From Marinifilum fragile JCM 15579 (GTDB lineage: Bacteria; Bacteroidota; Bacteroidia; Bacteroidales; Marinifilaceae), in the NCBI RefSeq assembly GCF_001310955.1, contig NZ_BAZX01000017.1:1-64000 (forward strand): a DNA stretch of 64,000 bases, given 5' to 3'. The position numbers and the translations under genes were made by a program. The notes beneath the pieces are model-generated. The model was not told the DNA's origin. It did not search any database and worked only from the letters and a program-made list of their open reading frames with translations. Below are positions 56,417 through 64,000 of this stretch, piece after piece (position 1 is the stretch's first letter; every line of letters begins with the position of its first letter).

Positions 56417-56507
56417 AAGAAATTTTCTATCAATAAATTAATATATAAAAGTATCTGTATTAAATTAGCAGAGCGAAATTTGTACTAACATAAACAACAA
56501 AATAAAA

Positions 56508-57902
56508 ATGAGTTACGATTTAATAGTAGTAGGAAGTGGTCCTGGTGGATACGTAGCTGCCATTCGTGCTTCACAATTGGGAATGAAAGTAGCAGTTGTA
56601 GAACGTGCTGAACTGGGTGGTATTTGTTTGAACTGGGGATGTATCCCTACAAAATCTTTGTTGAAATCGGCACAAGTTTTTGAATACATGAAACATGCAG
56701 ATGATTATGGATTGTCTGTTGATGGTGATGTAAAAGCTGATTTTGAAAAGGTTGTTGCTCGTAGTCGCGGTGTGGCAGAAAAGATGAGTGGTGGTATTCA
56801 GTATCTTTTCAAAAAGAATAAAATTGAAGTTCTAAATGGTTTCGGAAAGCTAATTGGTAACAAGCAAGTTGAAGTTTCTGCTGAAGATGGTACCAAAACT
56901 ACTTACGAAGCAAAGCATATTATTTTGGCAACAGGTGCTCGTTCGCGCGAATTGCCAAATCTTCCACAGGATGGAAAAAGAATCATTGGTTACAGAAAGG
57001 CATTGACGCTTGAGAAATTGCCTAAGTCAATGATTGTAGTTGGATCTGGTGCTATTGGATCTGAGTTTGCTTACTTTTATTCAACAATGGGAACAAATGT
57101 GACTTTGGTTGAGTTCATGCCAAACATTCTTCCTGTTGAAGACGAAGAGGTATCGAAGCAAATGGGACGTTCATTCAAGAAGAACAAGATTAAGGTGATG
57201 ACTCACTCAACTGTGGAATCGGTGGAAGGTGAAGAAGGAAACCTTAAGGTGAACATCAAGAACAAGAAAGGCGAGATGGAAGTTCACGAGTGTGAAGTTG
57301 TTCTTTCTGCTGTAGGTATTACTCCAAATACTGAAGGTATTGGTCTTGAAGAAGTAGGTGTAGCAACTGAAAACGGTCGTGTGATTGTAGATGATTACTA
57401 CCGCACAAATGTTGAAGGTGTTTACGCCATTGGTGATATCGTGAAAGGTCCTGCTTTGGCACACGTTGCTTCTGCTGAAGGGATTACTTGTGTTGAGAAA
57501 ATTGCAGGTATGAAGGTTGAGCCTATCGATTATACTACCATTCCTGGATGTACTTACACAGTTCCTGAAGTAGCTTCAATGGGTATGACAGAACAAGCAG
57601 CTAAAGATGCTGGTCATGAAGTGAAGATTGGTAAATTCCCATTCTCAGCTTCAGGTAAGGCAAGTGCAGCCGGTGCTAACGAAGGATTCGTAAAATTGGT
57701 ATTCGATGCGAAATATGGCGAGTTGTTAGGTGCTCATATGGTTGGTGCCAACGTTACTGAAATGATTGCTGAATTGATCGTTGCTCGTAAGCTAGAAACT
57801 ACAGGTCACGAATTGATCAAAGCAATTCACCCTCACCCAACCATGTCGGAGGCAGTTATGGAAGCTGCAGCTGCTGCTTACGATGAGGTGATTCATATCT
57901 AA
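56508..57902 (+). CDS. lpdA: Dihydrolipoyl dehydrogenase
   Basis: A 464-aa FAD flavoprotein disulfide reductase. FAD-binding VVGSGPGGYVAAIRASQLG at the N-terminus, redox disulfide GGICLNWGCIPTKSLL (Cys40/Cys45), NAD site VVGSGAIGSEFAYFYSTMG near 175-193, and the C-terminal catalytic His in AIHPHPTMSEAVMEA. It reoxidises the lipoyl arms of 2-oxoacid dehydrogenases and of GcvH, so it may serve the GcvP at 3308. It is a single gene with a terminator. Confidence 0.96.
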   Translation: MSYDLIVVGSGPGGYVAAIRASQLGMKVAVVERAELGGICLNWGCIPTKSLLKSAQVFEYMKHADDYGLSVDGDVKADFEKVVARSRGVAEKMSGGIQYLFKKNKIEVLNGFGKLIGNKQVEVSAEDGTKTTYEAKHIILATGARSRELPNLPQDGKRIIGYRKALTLEKLPKSMIVVGSGAIGSEFAYFYSTMGTNVTLVEFMPNILPVEDEEVSKQMGRSFKKNKIKVMTHSTVESVEGEEGNLKVNIKNKKGEMEVHECEVVLSAVGITPNTEGIGLEEVGVATENGRVIVDDYYRTNVEGVYAIGDIVKGPALAHVASAEGITCVEKIAGMKVEPIDYTTIPGCTYTVPEVASMGMTEQAAKDAGHEVKIGKFPFSASGKASAAGANEGFVKLVFDAKYGELLGAHMVGANVTEMIAELIVARKLETTGHELIKAIHPHPTMSEAVMEAAAAAYDEVIHI

Positions 57903-57982
57903 GGAGAAAGGAAAAAGTATCAAATTTCAGGAATTTGAACTTTTCTTAAAAAAATATCCCTGAAAAGGGAAAATAGAAACAG

Positions 57983-58007
57983 CCCGGGGTTTTGCCTCGG
58001 GTTTTTT
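57983..58007 (+). terminator. Intrinsic terminator after lpdA
   Basis: CCCGGGG and CCTCGGG pair (one G-U) and are followed by six T. Confidence 0.8.
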
Positions 58008-58054
58008 ATTTGAAAAATTTAAACTTTAAATGACTTACCTGTTCTACAACTTTC

Positions 58055-58082
58055 TTGATTCCTATTTTAATTTTTAAGTTTG
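58055..58082 (+). promoter_or_regulatory. Promoter of the PepC-like peptidase gene
   Basis: TTG at 58055-58057, 17 bp, then TAAGTTTG at 58075-58082. Transcription from about 58089 excludes the in-frame GTG at 58080 as start. Confidence 0.55.
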
Positions 58083-58121
58083 TGTCAACAATTTAACAAC
58101 CTACAAAAACAAACAGTACAG

Positions 58122-59510
58122 ATGAGAAAGTTATTATTGGTTCCTGCAATGCTTTTGGCATTAACAGGAGTATCACAAGCTCAGAAATCAGGATCTGTTG
58201 ATGCAAAAACACTTGAAGAGATTCGTTCCAGCTTTAAGTTAGATGCAAATACACAAGCAATCCAAAACGCGATTACAAATACGGAAAGTATTAGAGAATT
58301 ATCTTTGAACAGATCAAAAATTGGTAAAACCGATCATTACTTTAAATACAGAGTGGATGTAAAAGGGATTACCGATCAGGAAAGTTCAGGAAGATGTTGG
58401 ATGTTTACTTCTATGAATACCATTCGTCCAAATGCGATGAAGAAATTCAATTTGAATGCATTCGATTTTTCTCACAACTATAACTATTTCTGGGATTTGT
58501 TTGAGAAATCAAACTTGTTCCTTGAAAATATTATTGCAACTGCCGATCGTGATATGGATGATCGTGAGGTTGTAACTTATTTTAAATCTCCTGTTGGTGA
58601 TGGTGGAGTATGGAACTCATTCTATAATGTAGCTAAAAAGTATGGTGTAGTTCCAGCTGAGATTATGCCAGAAACAAAAGTAAGTAACAAAACTCGCGAA
58701 ATTGGTAGTTTATTGAATGAAAAATTAAGAGGCGAAGGTTACAAATTAAGAATGTTGGCAGCAGAAAAGGCATCAGCAAAGAAATTGGAAGCTGCTAAGG
58801 TAGAATCTTTAAAGTCTATTTACAGAATGCTTGCTTTAGGTTTAGGTGAGCCGCCAGTAGAATTCGAATGGAGATTTAAAGATTCAGAAGGCAATATCAG
58901 CGAAAGCAAAACTTACACTCCTCAGCAATTTTTAGAAGAAGTTGCTCCAGGATATGCTAACATTGAAATGGTAATGATCATGAACGATCCTACTCGTGAG
59001 TATTACAAAGTTTATGAAATCAAGAATTACAGAAATGTTTCGGAAGGTGTTAACTGGACTTACTTGAACTTGCCAAATGAGGACATCAAGAAGTTTGCAA
59101 TGGCTTCTATCAAGAATAACGAGGCAATGTATGCATCATGTGATGTAGGAAAACAGCACAACCGCAAAACAGGTGTAATGGATGTAAATACTTACGATTA
59201 CGCTTCATTATTGGGAGTTGAGTTCGATATGGACAAAAAGGCAAGAGTCTTAACCCGTCAGTCTGGTTCTTCGCATGCTATGGCCTTGGTTGGTGTAGAT
59301 GTTGATGAAAACGAAAAGCCAGTAAAATGGGAGTTCGAAAATTCTTGGGGATCAGGTTCTGGTCACAATGGTTACATTACTTTCACCGACGCATGGTTCG
59401 ATGCTTATATGTTCCGTGTGGTAATCAACAAGAAGTACTTAGATGAAAAAGCTAAAAAGGCTTCAGAAAGCAAACCAGTACAATTGCCAGTTTGGGATTA
59501 TATGTTCTAA
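58122..59510 (+). CDS. Exported C1-family aminopeptidase (PepC / bleomycin hydrolase type)
   Basis: A 462-aa papain-fold peptidase of the bleomycin hydrolase group. The triad is Cys92 in SSGRCWMFTSMNTIRP, His in SSHAMALVGVDVDENEKP and Asn in WEFENSWGSGSGHNG. PepC is normally cytoplasmic; this copy starts with a clear signal peptide (MRKLLLVPAMLLALTGVSQA), so it acts in the periplasm or beyond. The start at 58122 is chosen for the signal peptide and the promoter position. Confidence 0.92.
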   Translation: MRKLLLVPAMLLALTGVSQAQKSGSVDAKTLEEIRSSFKLDANTQAIQNAITNTESIRELSLNRSKIGKTDHYFKYRVDVKGITDQESSGRCWMFTSMNTIRPNAMKKFNLNAFDFSHNYNYFWDLFEKSNLFLENIIATADRDMDDREVVTYFKSPVGDGGVWNSFYNVAKKYGVVPAEIMPETKVSNKTREIGSLLNEKLRGEGYKLRMLAAEKASAKKLEAAKVESLKSIYRMLALGLGEPPVEFEWRFKDSEGNISESKTYTPQQFLEEVAPGYANIEMVMIMNDPTREYYKVYEIKNYRNVSEGVNWTYLNLPNEDIKKFAMASIKNNEAMYASCDVGKQHNRKTGVMDVNTYDYASLLGVEFDMDKKARVLTRQSGSSHAMALVGVDVDENEKPVKWEFENSWGSGSGHNGYITFTDAWFDAYMFRVVINKKYLDEKAKKASESKPVQLPVWDYMF

Positions 59511-59531
59511 ACTGCTTGTAAGATATAAGGA

Positions 59532-59564
59532 AGGGTGTTTTCTATAGGAGAACACCTTTTTTTA
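59532..59564 (+). terminator. Intrinsic terminator after the peptidase gene
   Basis: AGGGTGTTTTC pairs with GAGAACACCTT (G-U pairs) and is followed by seven T. Confidence 0.8.
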
Positions 59565-59596
59565 TTCTATTCTGATTGTTGTATATGCTCTTCATT

Positions 59597-59788
59597 TGGC
59601 TGAGGAGATCATTTTCCCAAAAAAGAAGCTTCTGAATTGGTTCAGGATGTCATTTTTTCAAAAAAGAAGTTCCTGAATTGGTTCAGGATGTCATTTCTTC
59701 AAAAAAGAAGTTCCTGAATTGGTTCAGCAGGTCGTTTTCTCAAAAAAGAAGTTCCTGAATTGATTCAGGATGTCATTTTCCCAAAAAA
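59597..59788. repeat. 41-bp tandem repeat, four copies plus a degenerate fifth
   Basis: Exact 41-bp periodicity: copies at 59625-59665, 59666-59706, 59707-59747 and 59748-59788, with a partial copy before them. Each contains TTCCTGAATTGGTTCAGGA (an inverted repeat with 4-nt loop) and a T-rich/A6 segment TTTTTTCAAAAAA. The period is not a multiple of three and no frame crosses it, so it is non-coding. It lies between convergent genes. Confidence 0.9.
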
Positions 59789-59789
59789 G

Positions 59790-59815
59790 AAAAGCCCCGA
59801 ACATCGTTCGAGGCT
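59790..59815 (-). terminator. Intrinsic terminator of the 59839 gene (minus strand)
   Basis: On the minus strand GCCTCGAAC and GTTCGGGGC pair around GAT, followed by TTTTCTTTTTT. Confidence 0.85.
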
Positions 59816-59838
59816 TAACTGTAAATATATCTTTGAAA

Positions 59839-60297
59839 TTATTGCTTTAATTTCTTGAATATAAAACGAGTAATAAAGATACCTTTACCATCACCTTTAC
59901 CACTATCACTTTCTACACCACTGGTAACAAAAGCCAATTCGTAACCTTGTTCAACCAAATTGTTGATTTTTGATGAGATCAATGCATCGTTAGAAGCAAT
60001 GTTTTGGAAATTGATACCTGCAATACTATAGAAGTTCAATAGTTTTGTTTCTGCAAACAAACTTACTTTGGCATCAGATCTTTTTACATCTTTCTGATTG
60101 CTTTTTTTACCATCTGTTCTTTCTGTGGTAAATGCATTTGCATCAATTGGAGACTTTTCTTCGATAATTCTAGAACGACCAATACCCATTGGTACGATAG
60201 ATTCTATCGTAGTGATTACTTTGTACTCGTAAGATTGAGCATTAGCATCGATAAAAAGCCCACAGGCAATAATGAAAAGTAAAACTAATTTTTTCAT
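59839..60297 (-). CDS. Hypothetical exported protein
   Basis: A 152-aa protein with a signal peptide (1-20, LLFIIACGLFIDANA). The mature part begins SYEYKVITTIESIVPMGIGR, then a polar Lys/Asp-rich loop (about 55-75), and a C-terminal part with an alternating pattern LVEQGYELAFVTSG and FITRFIFKK. The 'YEYKVITTIESIVP..GIGRSR' opening recurs in Bacteroidota hypothetical proteins, but no function is known to me. It stands alone, divergent from dps. Confidence 0.7.
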   Translation of the reverse strand: MKKLVLLFIIACGLFIDANAQSYEYKVITTIESIVPMGIGRSRIIEEKSPIDANAFTTERTDGKKSNQKDVKRSDAKVSLFAETKLLNFYSIAGINFQNIASNDALISSKINNLVEQGYELAFVTSGVESDSGKGDGKGIFITRFIFKKLKQ

Positions 60298-60472
60298 ACT
60301 TGGTAATTAATTTACTGGTTTATAAATATTAGTAGGTTTTTGAAGATCACTAAACTATAAAAATTATTTAGATAATGTCATTACTAAACAAAATTTTTCA
60401 TCATGCTAATTGATATATTTATCGAATTTTCATGAGCATGATGAGAGAGGCACATGTTTTTGTTTATCAAGT

Positions 60473-60508
60473 ATAAGTTAATCTTATGGATGTATAAGAT
60501 CATCTTAT
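60473..60508. promoter_or_regulatory. Two 15-bp dyads upstream of dps, candidate peroxide-regulator operator
   Basis: ATAAGTTAATCTTAT (60473-60487, one mismatch) and ATAAGATCATCTTAT (60494-60508, perfect) are centred 21 bp apart, so they lie on the same face of the helix. A weak -7 element (ATATTTG, 60521-60527) follows. The 7-1-7 form fits Fur/PerR proteins. The 15-6-15 layout with T-N11-A also fits a LysR-type tetramer such as OxyR, which controls dps in Bacteroides. Confidence 0.6.
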
Positions 60509-60568
60509 TTTCAATTATAGATATTTGTATCAAGAAAATGACAAATCAATAATTAAAAAATAAGAATC

Positions 60569-61048
60569 ATGAAAAATCTAAAAGAGAATCAAGCAACAGT
60601 TGAGTTAACAGCAAACGAAAGAGAAGTTGAGCAATTACAAATTTTATTGGCAAACTACCAGTTGTATTATCAAAATTTACGAAACTTTCACTGGAATGTA
60701 AGGGGGCGTGCATTCTTCGAATTGCATGCGAAATTTGAAGAGTTATATACCGATGCAAGTGATAAAGTTGATGAAATTGCTGAACGAATCTTAACCTTAG
60801 ATGGTCATCCATTAGGAAATTACTCTGACTATGTAGCCATTTCAAGCATTCAGGAAGCAAACTCTAATACAAGCGGAGAGGAAATGGTTCAGCAGGTTGT
60901 TGATTCACATGAAGTGTTGATCGAAAAAGTTAGAAATGTAATTGCGGAAGCAAATGAGAATGAAGATGAGGGAACTTTGGATATATTACCAGCTTATATT
61001 TCGTACTTAGAGAAAATTAGTTGGATGCTTAAAGCATATTTAAAGTAA
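60569..61048 (+). CDS. dps: Dps-family DNA protection / ferritin-like protein
   Basis: A 159-aa ferritin-like protein forming dodecamers that oxidise and store iron and bind DNA under starvation or peroxide stress. The ferroxidase signature is NLRNFHWNVRGRAFFELHAK followed by FEELYTDASDKVDEIAERIL (His, His, Asp, Glu ligands at the dimer interface). The N-terminal extension is short (about 18 residues). A strong double dyad lies 60-95 bp before the start, suggesting peroxide or iron control. Confidence 0.95.
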   Translation: MKNLKENQATVELTANEREVEQLQILLANYQLYYQNLRNFHWNVRGRAFFELHAKFEELYTDASDKVDEIAERILTLDGHPLGNYSDYVAISSIQEANSNTSGEEMVQQVVDSHEVLIEKVRNVIAEANENEDEGTLDILPAYISYLEKISWMLKAYLK

Positions 61049-61069
61049 TTCAAATATTTATTGTATAAG

Positions 61070-61096
61070 AAAGCCTCCAAATTTGGAGGCTTTTAT
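61070..61096. terminator. Bidirectional terminator between dps and the DEAD-like gene
   Basis: AAGCCTCCAAAT / ATTTGGAGGCTT is a perfect palindrome; T runs follow on the plus strand and shorter ones on the minus strand. Confidence 0.8.
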
Positions 61097-61099
61097 TTT

Positions 61100-61717
61100 T
61101 TATTCGTTCTCAATATCCAGTATTAGTGGAAAATTCATGTTTTCATCCATAAACTTATCCATTTGAACCGTAAATCTCTCACAGAAAACAATACGTTGAG
61201 ATTTTGGAATATATGGAGACAATCTGTTGATTTCAGACAAAATCTGATCTCTCATAATTAGTTCGGCATCATCAATGATGAACATTTTTAAATTGTTCAG
61301 ATTAATTCCGCTAAAAGAATATAACTCATTCAATTTTTTAGCCGTTGCAATTACAACATCCGAGCCTGCATATATCTTATCTCTTAAATCGTGAAGATTT
61401 CCAGCATCACCTTCGCAAAAAACTCTTAAATCAGTATTTTGTGCCAAAGCTTCAAACTGTTCTTTCATCTCAATGGATTTTTCTCTGCTCGAGACAACAA
61501 TTAAAGCTCTTGGTACATCTTCGAATTCCGATTTCAGCTGTTGAATTACACTGATTACAATAGTAGACGACTTACCACTTTTTTCATCGGCACGAATCAT
61601 TAAATCAACACCGCTTTTTATTTTTGAAATACTCTGTTTTTGAACTTTTCTTGGTGTTTCGAAGCCATATTGTTCTAAGGCTTCCAATAAATGTTGATCT
61701 AATTTTTTTAAGAACAT
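61100..61717 (-). CDS. Degenerate single-domain DEAD-box protein
   Basis: A 205-aa protein covering only the first RecA-like domain of a DEAD-box helicase. The Q motif is recognisable (YGFETPRKVQKQSI). Motif I reads RADEKSGKSS (Gly missing before SGK), motif II is DDAE instead of DEAD, and no SAT motif or helicase C domain follows. It cannot be a normal helicase; an RNA-binding or regulatory role is possible. The natural stop is followed by a terminator, so it is probably complete. The start is the ATG at 61717; a TTG 10 codons upstream is also open. Confidence 0.78.
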   Translation of the reverse strand: MFLKKLDQHLLEALEQYGFETPRKVQKQSISKIKSGVDLMIRADEKSGKSSTIVISVIQQLKSEFEDVPRALIVVSSREKSIEMKEQFEALAQNTDLRVFCEGDAGNLHDLRDKIYAGSDVVIATAKKLNELYSFSGINLNNLKMFIIDDAELIMRDQILSEINRLSPYIPKSQRIVFCERFTVQMDKFMDENMNFPLILDIENE

Positions 61718-61749
61718 CTTTTTTTGCTTTTTGTTTGAATGTCGCAAAT

Positions 61750-63599
61750 TTACAAATGTTTTGCCAATTTCATTAATCTGATAAATTCACCACGATATCC
61801 TTCTTCATCTTTGCCTTTTGAATTTTGAGCCAAATCAATTAGCATTTCGTAATTACAGTTTCCTTTGTGTTTGGATTCGCGAAGGAGTAAACCAAAACCA
61901 GCAACAGCAGCAGAGAACTGGAAGTTTTCAGAAAGAGATTGTTTAGCTTGTATATTCATAGGAATTTCTTCAGTAATTAAGATGCTTTTTCTTCCTTCAG
62001 GATTTTTATATCTGAATTTCACACTTGCAATTTCATCTTTTGAAAGAGCTTTGGCATTTAATTTTGTATCCTGATATTTCAGATTTTGATCCTTCTTTTT
62101 CTTTTTTGCCAGTTTAATCTCGTAAAGTGCAGTTACATTGTGTCCCGAGCCAAGTTCACCTGCATCCTTTTTGTCATCATCAAAATCTTCCTTGTTTAGC
62201 ATTCTGTTTTCGTAGCCAATTAATCGATACTCTTCTACAATTGCCGGGTTAAACTCAATTTGTATTTTTACATCTTTGGCAATGGTGTGAAGAGTTCCTC
62301 CAAATTCGTTTACCAGAACTTTTTTGGCTTCCAATATGTTATCGATATAGGAGTAATTGCCATTTCCTTTGTCCGCAATGATTTCCATTTTATCATCTTT
62401 GTAATTTCCCATGCCAAATCCCAATACTGAGATGAACACGCCATTATTGCGTTCTTTTTCAATTAGCCTTTCCATCTCGGCATTGCTCGAAATGCCAATA
62501 TTAAAATCTCCATCCGTAGCAAGTATGATTCTGTTGTTTCCACCATCGATAAAATTTTCGCGAGCAGTTTTGTATGCCAATTCTAATCCTGCGGCTCCAG
62601 CAGTTGAACCACCTGCATTTAATTTATTTAATGCATTTAAGATTTCTTCTTTTTTGTTCCCGTTGGTGATGGTAAAACCAAACCAGAACTACCGGCATAT
62701 ACTACAATGGCAACTTTATCTTCAGGACGCAATTGATTTACCAAAAGTTTAAAAGCTTTCTTTAATAAAGGCAGTTTGTTTTGTGAATTCATCGATCCAG
62801 ATACATCTAACAGGAATACCAGGTTTGATGCTGGAAGGTTTTCTGTTTCAATTTTTTTTCCTTGCAATCCAATATGTAGTAGTAGGTTATCATTGTTCCA
62901 AGGGCATCGTGCTATTTCGTGATGAATGGCAAAAGGATGCTCACCTGTAGGTTGCTCGTAGTTGTAGTTGAAGTAATTGATCATTTCTTCAATTCGTACT
63001 GCATCAATTGGAGGTTTTTCTCCATTGGTTAGAAACCTACGAACATTGCTATAAGATGCTGCATCAACATCAATGGAAAAAGTTGAAATTGGACTTTCTA
63101 CTGCATTTTTGTAGTTGTTTTCATTAATTGTGGAGTATCCTTCGGTATTGTAGGTCATATCTGGCATCATTTCATATTGACAAAAAGCCATTGTATTTCT
63201 TTTTTCTCTTCTTGAGCTTTTTCCGCGAATTCTAATACCAGCAACACTACTAGAGAAGCTTTTCTTTGTCTTTTTTCCATACCCAACAACAATTACTTCA
63301 TCTACGCTAATTTGTTCTGCTTGCATGATAACATTTATTACTGTTTGGTCTTTCACCTCAATCTCCTGTGTCATCAAGCCAACAAAAGAATAAATTAAAA
63401 TATCACCTTTTTCAACTTCAATTGTATACTGACCATCAAAATTGGTTGAAGTTCCATTGGTTGTACCTTTAATTACGATACTCACTCCAGGTATTGCAAG
63501 ATTTGATTCATCCGTAACAATACCGCTTATGGTTTTTGCTGAAAGGGAAGTAGAAATAAGAATTCCTAGCAGTCCCAATAATAATTTTAAAGCTCTCAT
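61750..63599 (-). CDS. vWA-domain protein with N-terminal carboxypeptidase-regulatory-like domain, frameshifted
   Basis: Two frames join into 616 aa. Signal peptide (1-21), then a CarboxypepD_reg-like domain (about 22-95, GIVTDESNLAIPGVSIVIKG). A SusC-like segment follows (VDEVIVVGYGKK), then a YfbK-type N-terminal domain (about 150-245) and a von Willebrand A domain with MIDAS FLLDVSGSMNSQNKL near 268. The rest of the vWA domain and a DUF3520-like end follow after the break. The break is at 62656-62661, where one base is missing (expected PTGNKKEEILNALNKL). Probably a periplasmic or surface metal-dependent binding protein. Confidence 0.82.
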
Positions 63600-63741
63600 A
63601 ATTCTATTTTTTTAATGATTACTGTTCGTCTTTGTCATTAGGATGCAAGACAAGAATAAATTCCATAAAAAATTTTCATCTTTTTTCTGAAATGGTTAAC
63701 TAGCATAAGAATTAAAGCTGATAATTAACACAGATAGATTA

Positions 63742-64000
63742 ATGTTTCGGTCTAAAAGAAATCCTGATAAACTTTCTGATCAAGAGTTGCTGGAATCATA
63801 TATTGATTCTGGCGATTTGAAAGAATTGGGTGCGATTTATTCCCGATATATGCATTTGGTTTATGGTGTATGTTTAAAATATCTGCATGACAGAGAGAAA
63901 GCAAAGGATGCAGTAAATGCTATTTTTGAACACTTGATATCAGAAATCCCTAAATTTGAGATAAAGAATTTTAAACCGTGGTTGTATGTGGTTTGTAAAA
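63742..64000 (+). CDS. RNA polymerase sigma factor (sigma-70 family), truncated by the window end
   Basis: The first 86 codons of an ECF-like sigma factor: MFRSKRNPDKLSDQELLESY, then the region 2 pattern IYSRYMHLVYGVCLKYLHD and AKDAVNAIFEHL, and FKPWLYVVCK at the edge. Region 4 would lie beyond the window. It is divergent from the vWA gene across 142 bp, a common place for a regulator of an envelope gene, but no link is shown. Confidence 0.85.
   Translation, partial: MFRSKRNPDKLSDQELLESYIDSGDLKELGAIYSRYMHLVYGVCLKYLHDREKAKDAVNAIFEHLISEIPKFEIKNFKPWLYVVCK

Noticed and set aside
59597-59788. CRISPR array
   Set aside because: The 41-bp units are directly adjacent with no unique spacers, and no cas gene is present; this is a simple tandem repeat.
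1-64000. tRNA or rRNA genes
   Set aside because: I found no cloverleaf with a TTCGAATC-like arm and no rRNA sequence; a scan with a tRNA finder would be decisive.

Overview
The window comes from an AT-rich, free-living member of the Bacteroidota. The signs are type IX secretion (T9SS) proteins, a GldB-type gliding lipoprotein beside nadE, a MurF-alanine racemase fusion, and promoters of the Bacteroidetes form TAnnTTTG (-7). The gene content would suit the Marinilabiliales/Marinifilaceae branch, but that placement is inference; no rRNA gene is present to decide it.

Layout. 1-344: 3' end of an IS256-family insertion sequence. 345-20976: housekeeping genes: elbB, thpR, a metallo-beta-lactamase fold hydrolase, gcvP, the minus-strand group PASTA protein-rluD-ddl, rpmH, rsmG, an ECF sigma factor with a glycosyltransferase, tgt-lptG-like, a propionyl-CoA carboxylase-type carboxyltransferase with its biotin carrier, ispE, dnaB and a secreted protein of unknown function. 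20977-21428 holds a candidate small RNA on the minus strand. 22267-38348 is a 16-kb block of surface-protein genes. 38398-64000 returns to metabolism: rsmI, tdk, murF-alr, a Crp-like regulator, nadE, gldB, a nitrilase, 5-formyl-THF cyclo-ligase, ferredoxin, an M20 amidohydrolase, a DUF1573 protein, meaB, a TlpA-like thioredoxin, a zinc/manganese ABC transporter, lpdA, a secreted PepC-like peptidase, dps, a degenerate DEAD-box protein, a vWA protein and the start of another sigma factor.

The most interesting system is the surface block. Six consecutive secreted proteins (233-283 aa, 29641-34488) are paralogs: signal peptide, Ig-like domain with a late Cys, second domain with an early Cys, and a short C-terminal tail of the form P-x-P-x-x-G-I-x-[FYD]. 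A seventh protein (34499-37073) starts with the same two domains but continues into about six Ig-like repeats and a T9SS type B sorting domain. It is followed by a PorP/SprF outer-membrane protein. The three larger proteins upstream (22267, 25802, 27300) end in the same tail. I read this as a multi-subunit surface fibre or adhesin assembled from homologous subunits on a T9SS/PorP-anchored base. The tail would act as a joining strand or sorting signal. This is inference from sequence pattern.

Sequence quality. Seven genes (rsmG, dnaB, the 19710 gene, the T9SS type B gene twice, the ABC permease, the vWA gene) carry single-base indels, mostly in or beside homopolymers. dnaB should be essential, so sequencing or assembly error is more likely than seven pseudogenes.

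Two operator-like dyads stand out: a 23-bp near-perfect palindrome at the start of the metal ABC operon, and two 15-bp dyads 21 bp apart upstream of dps.
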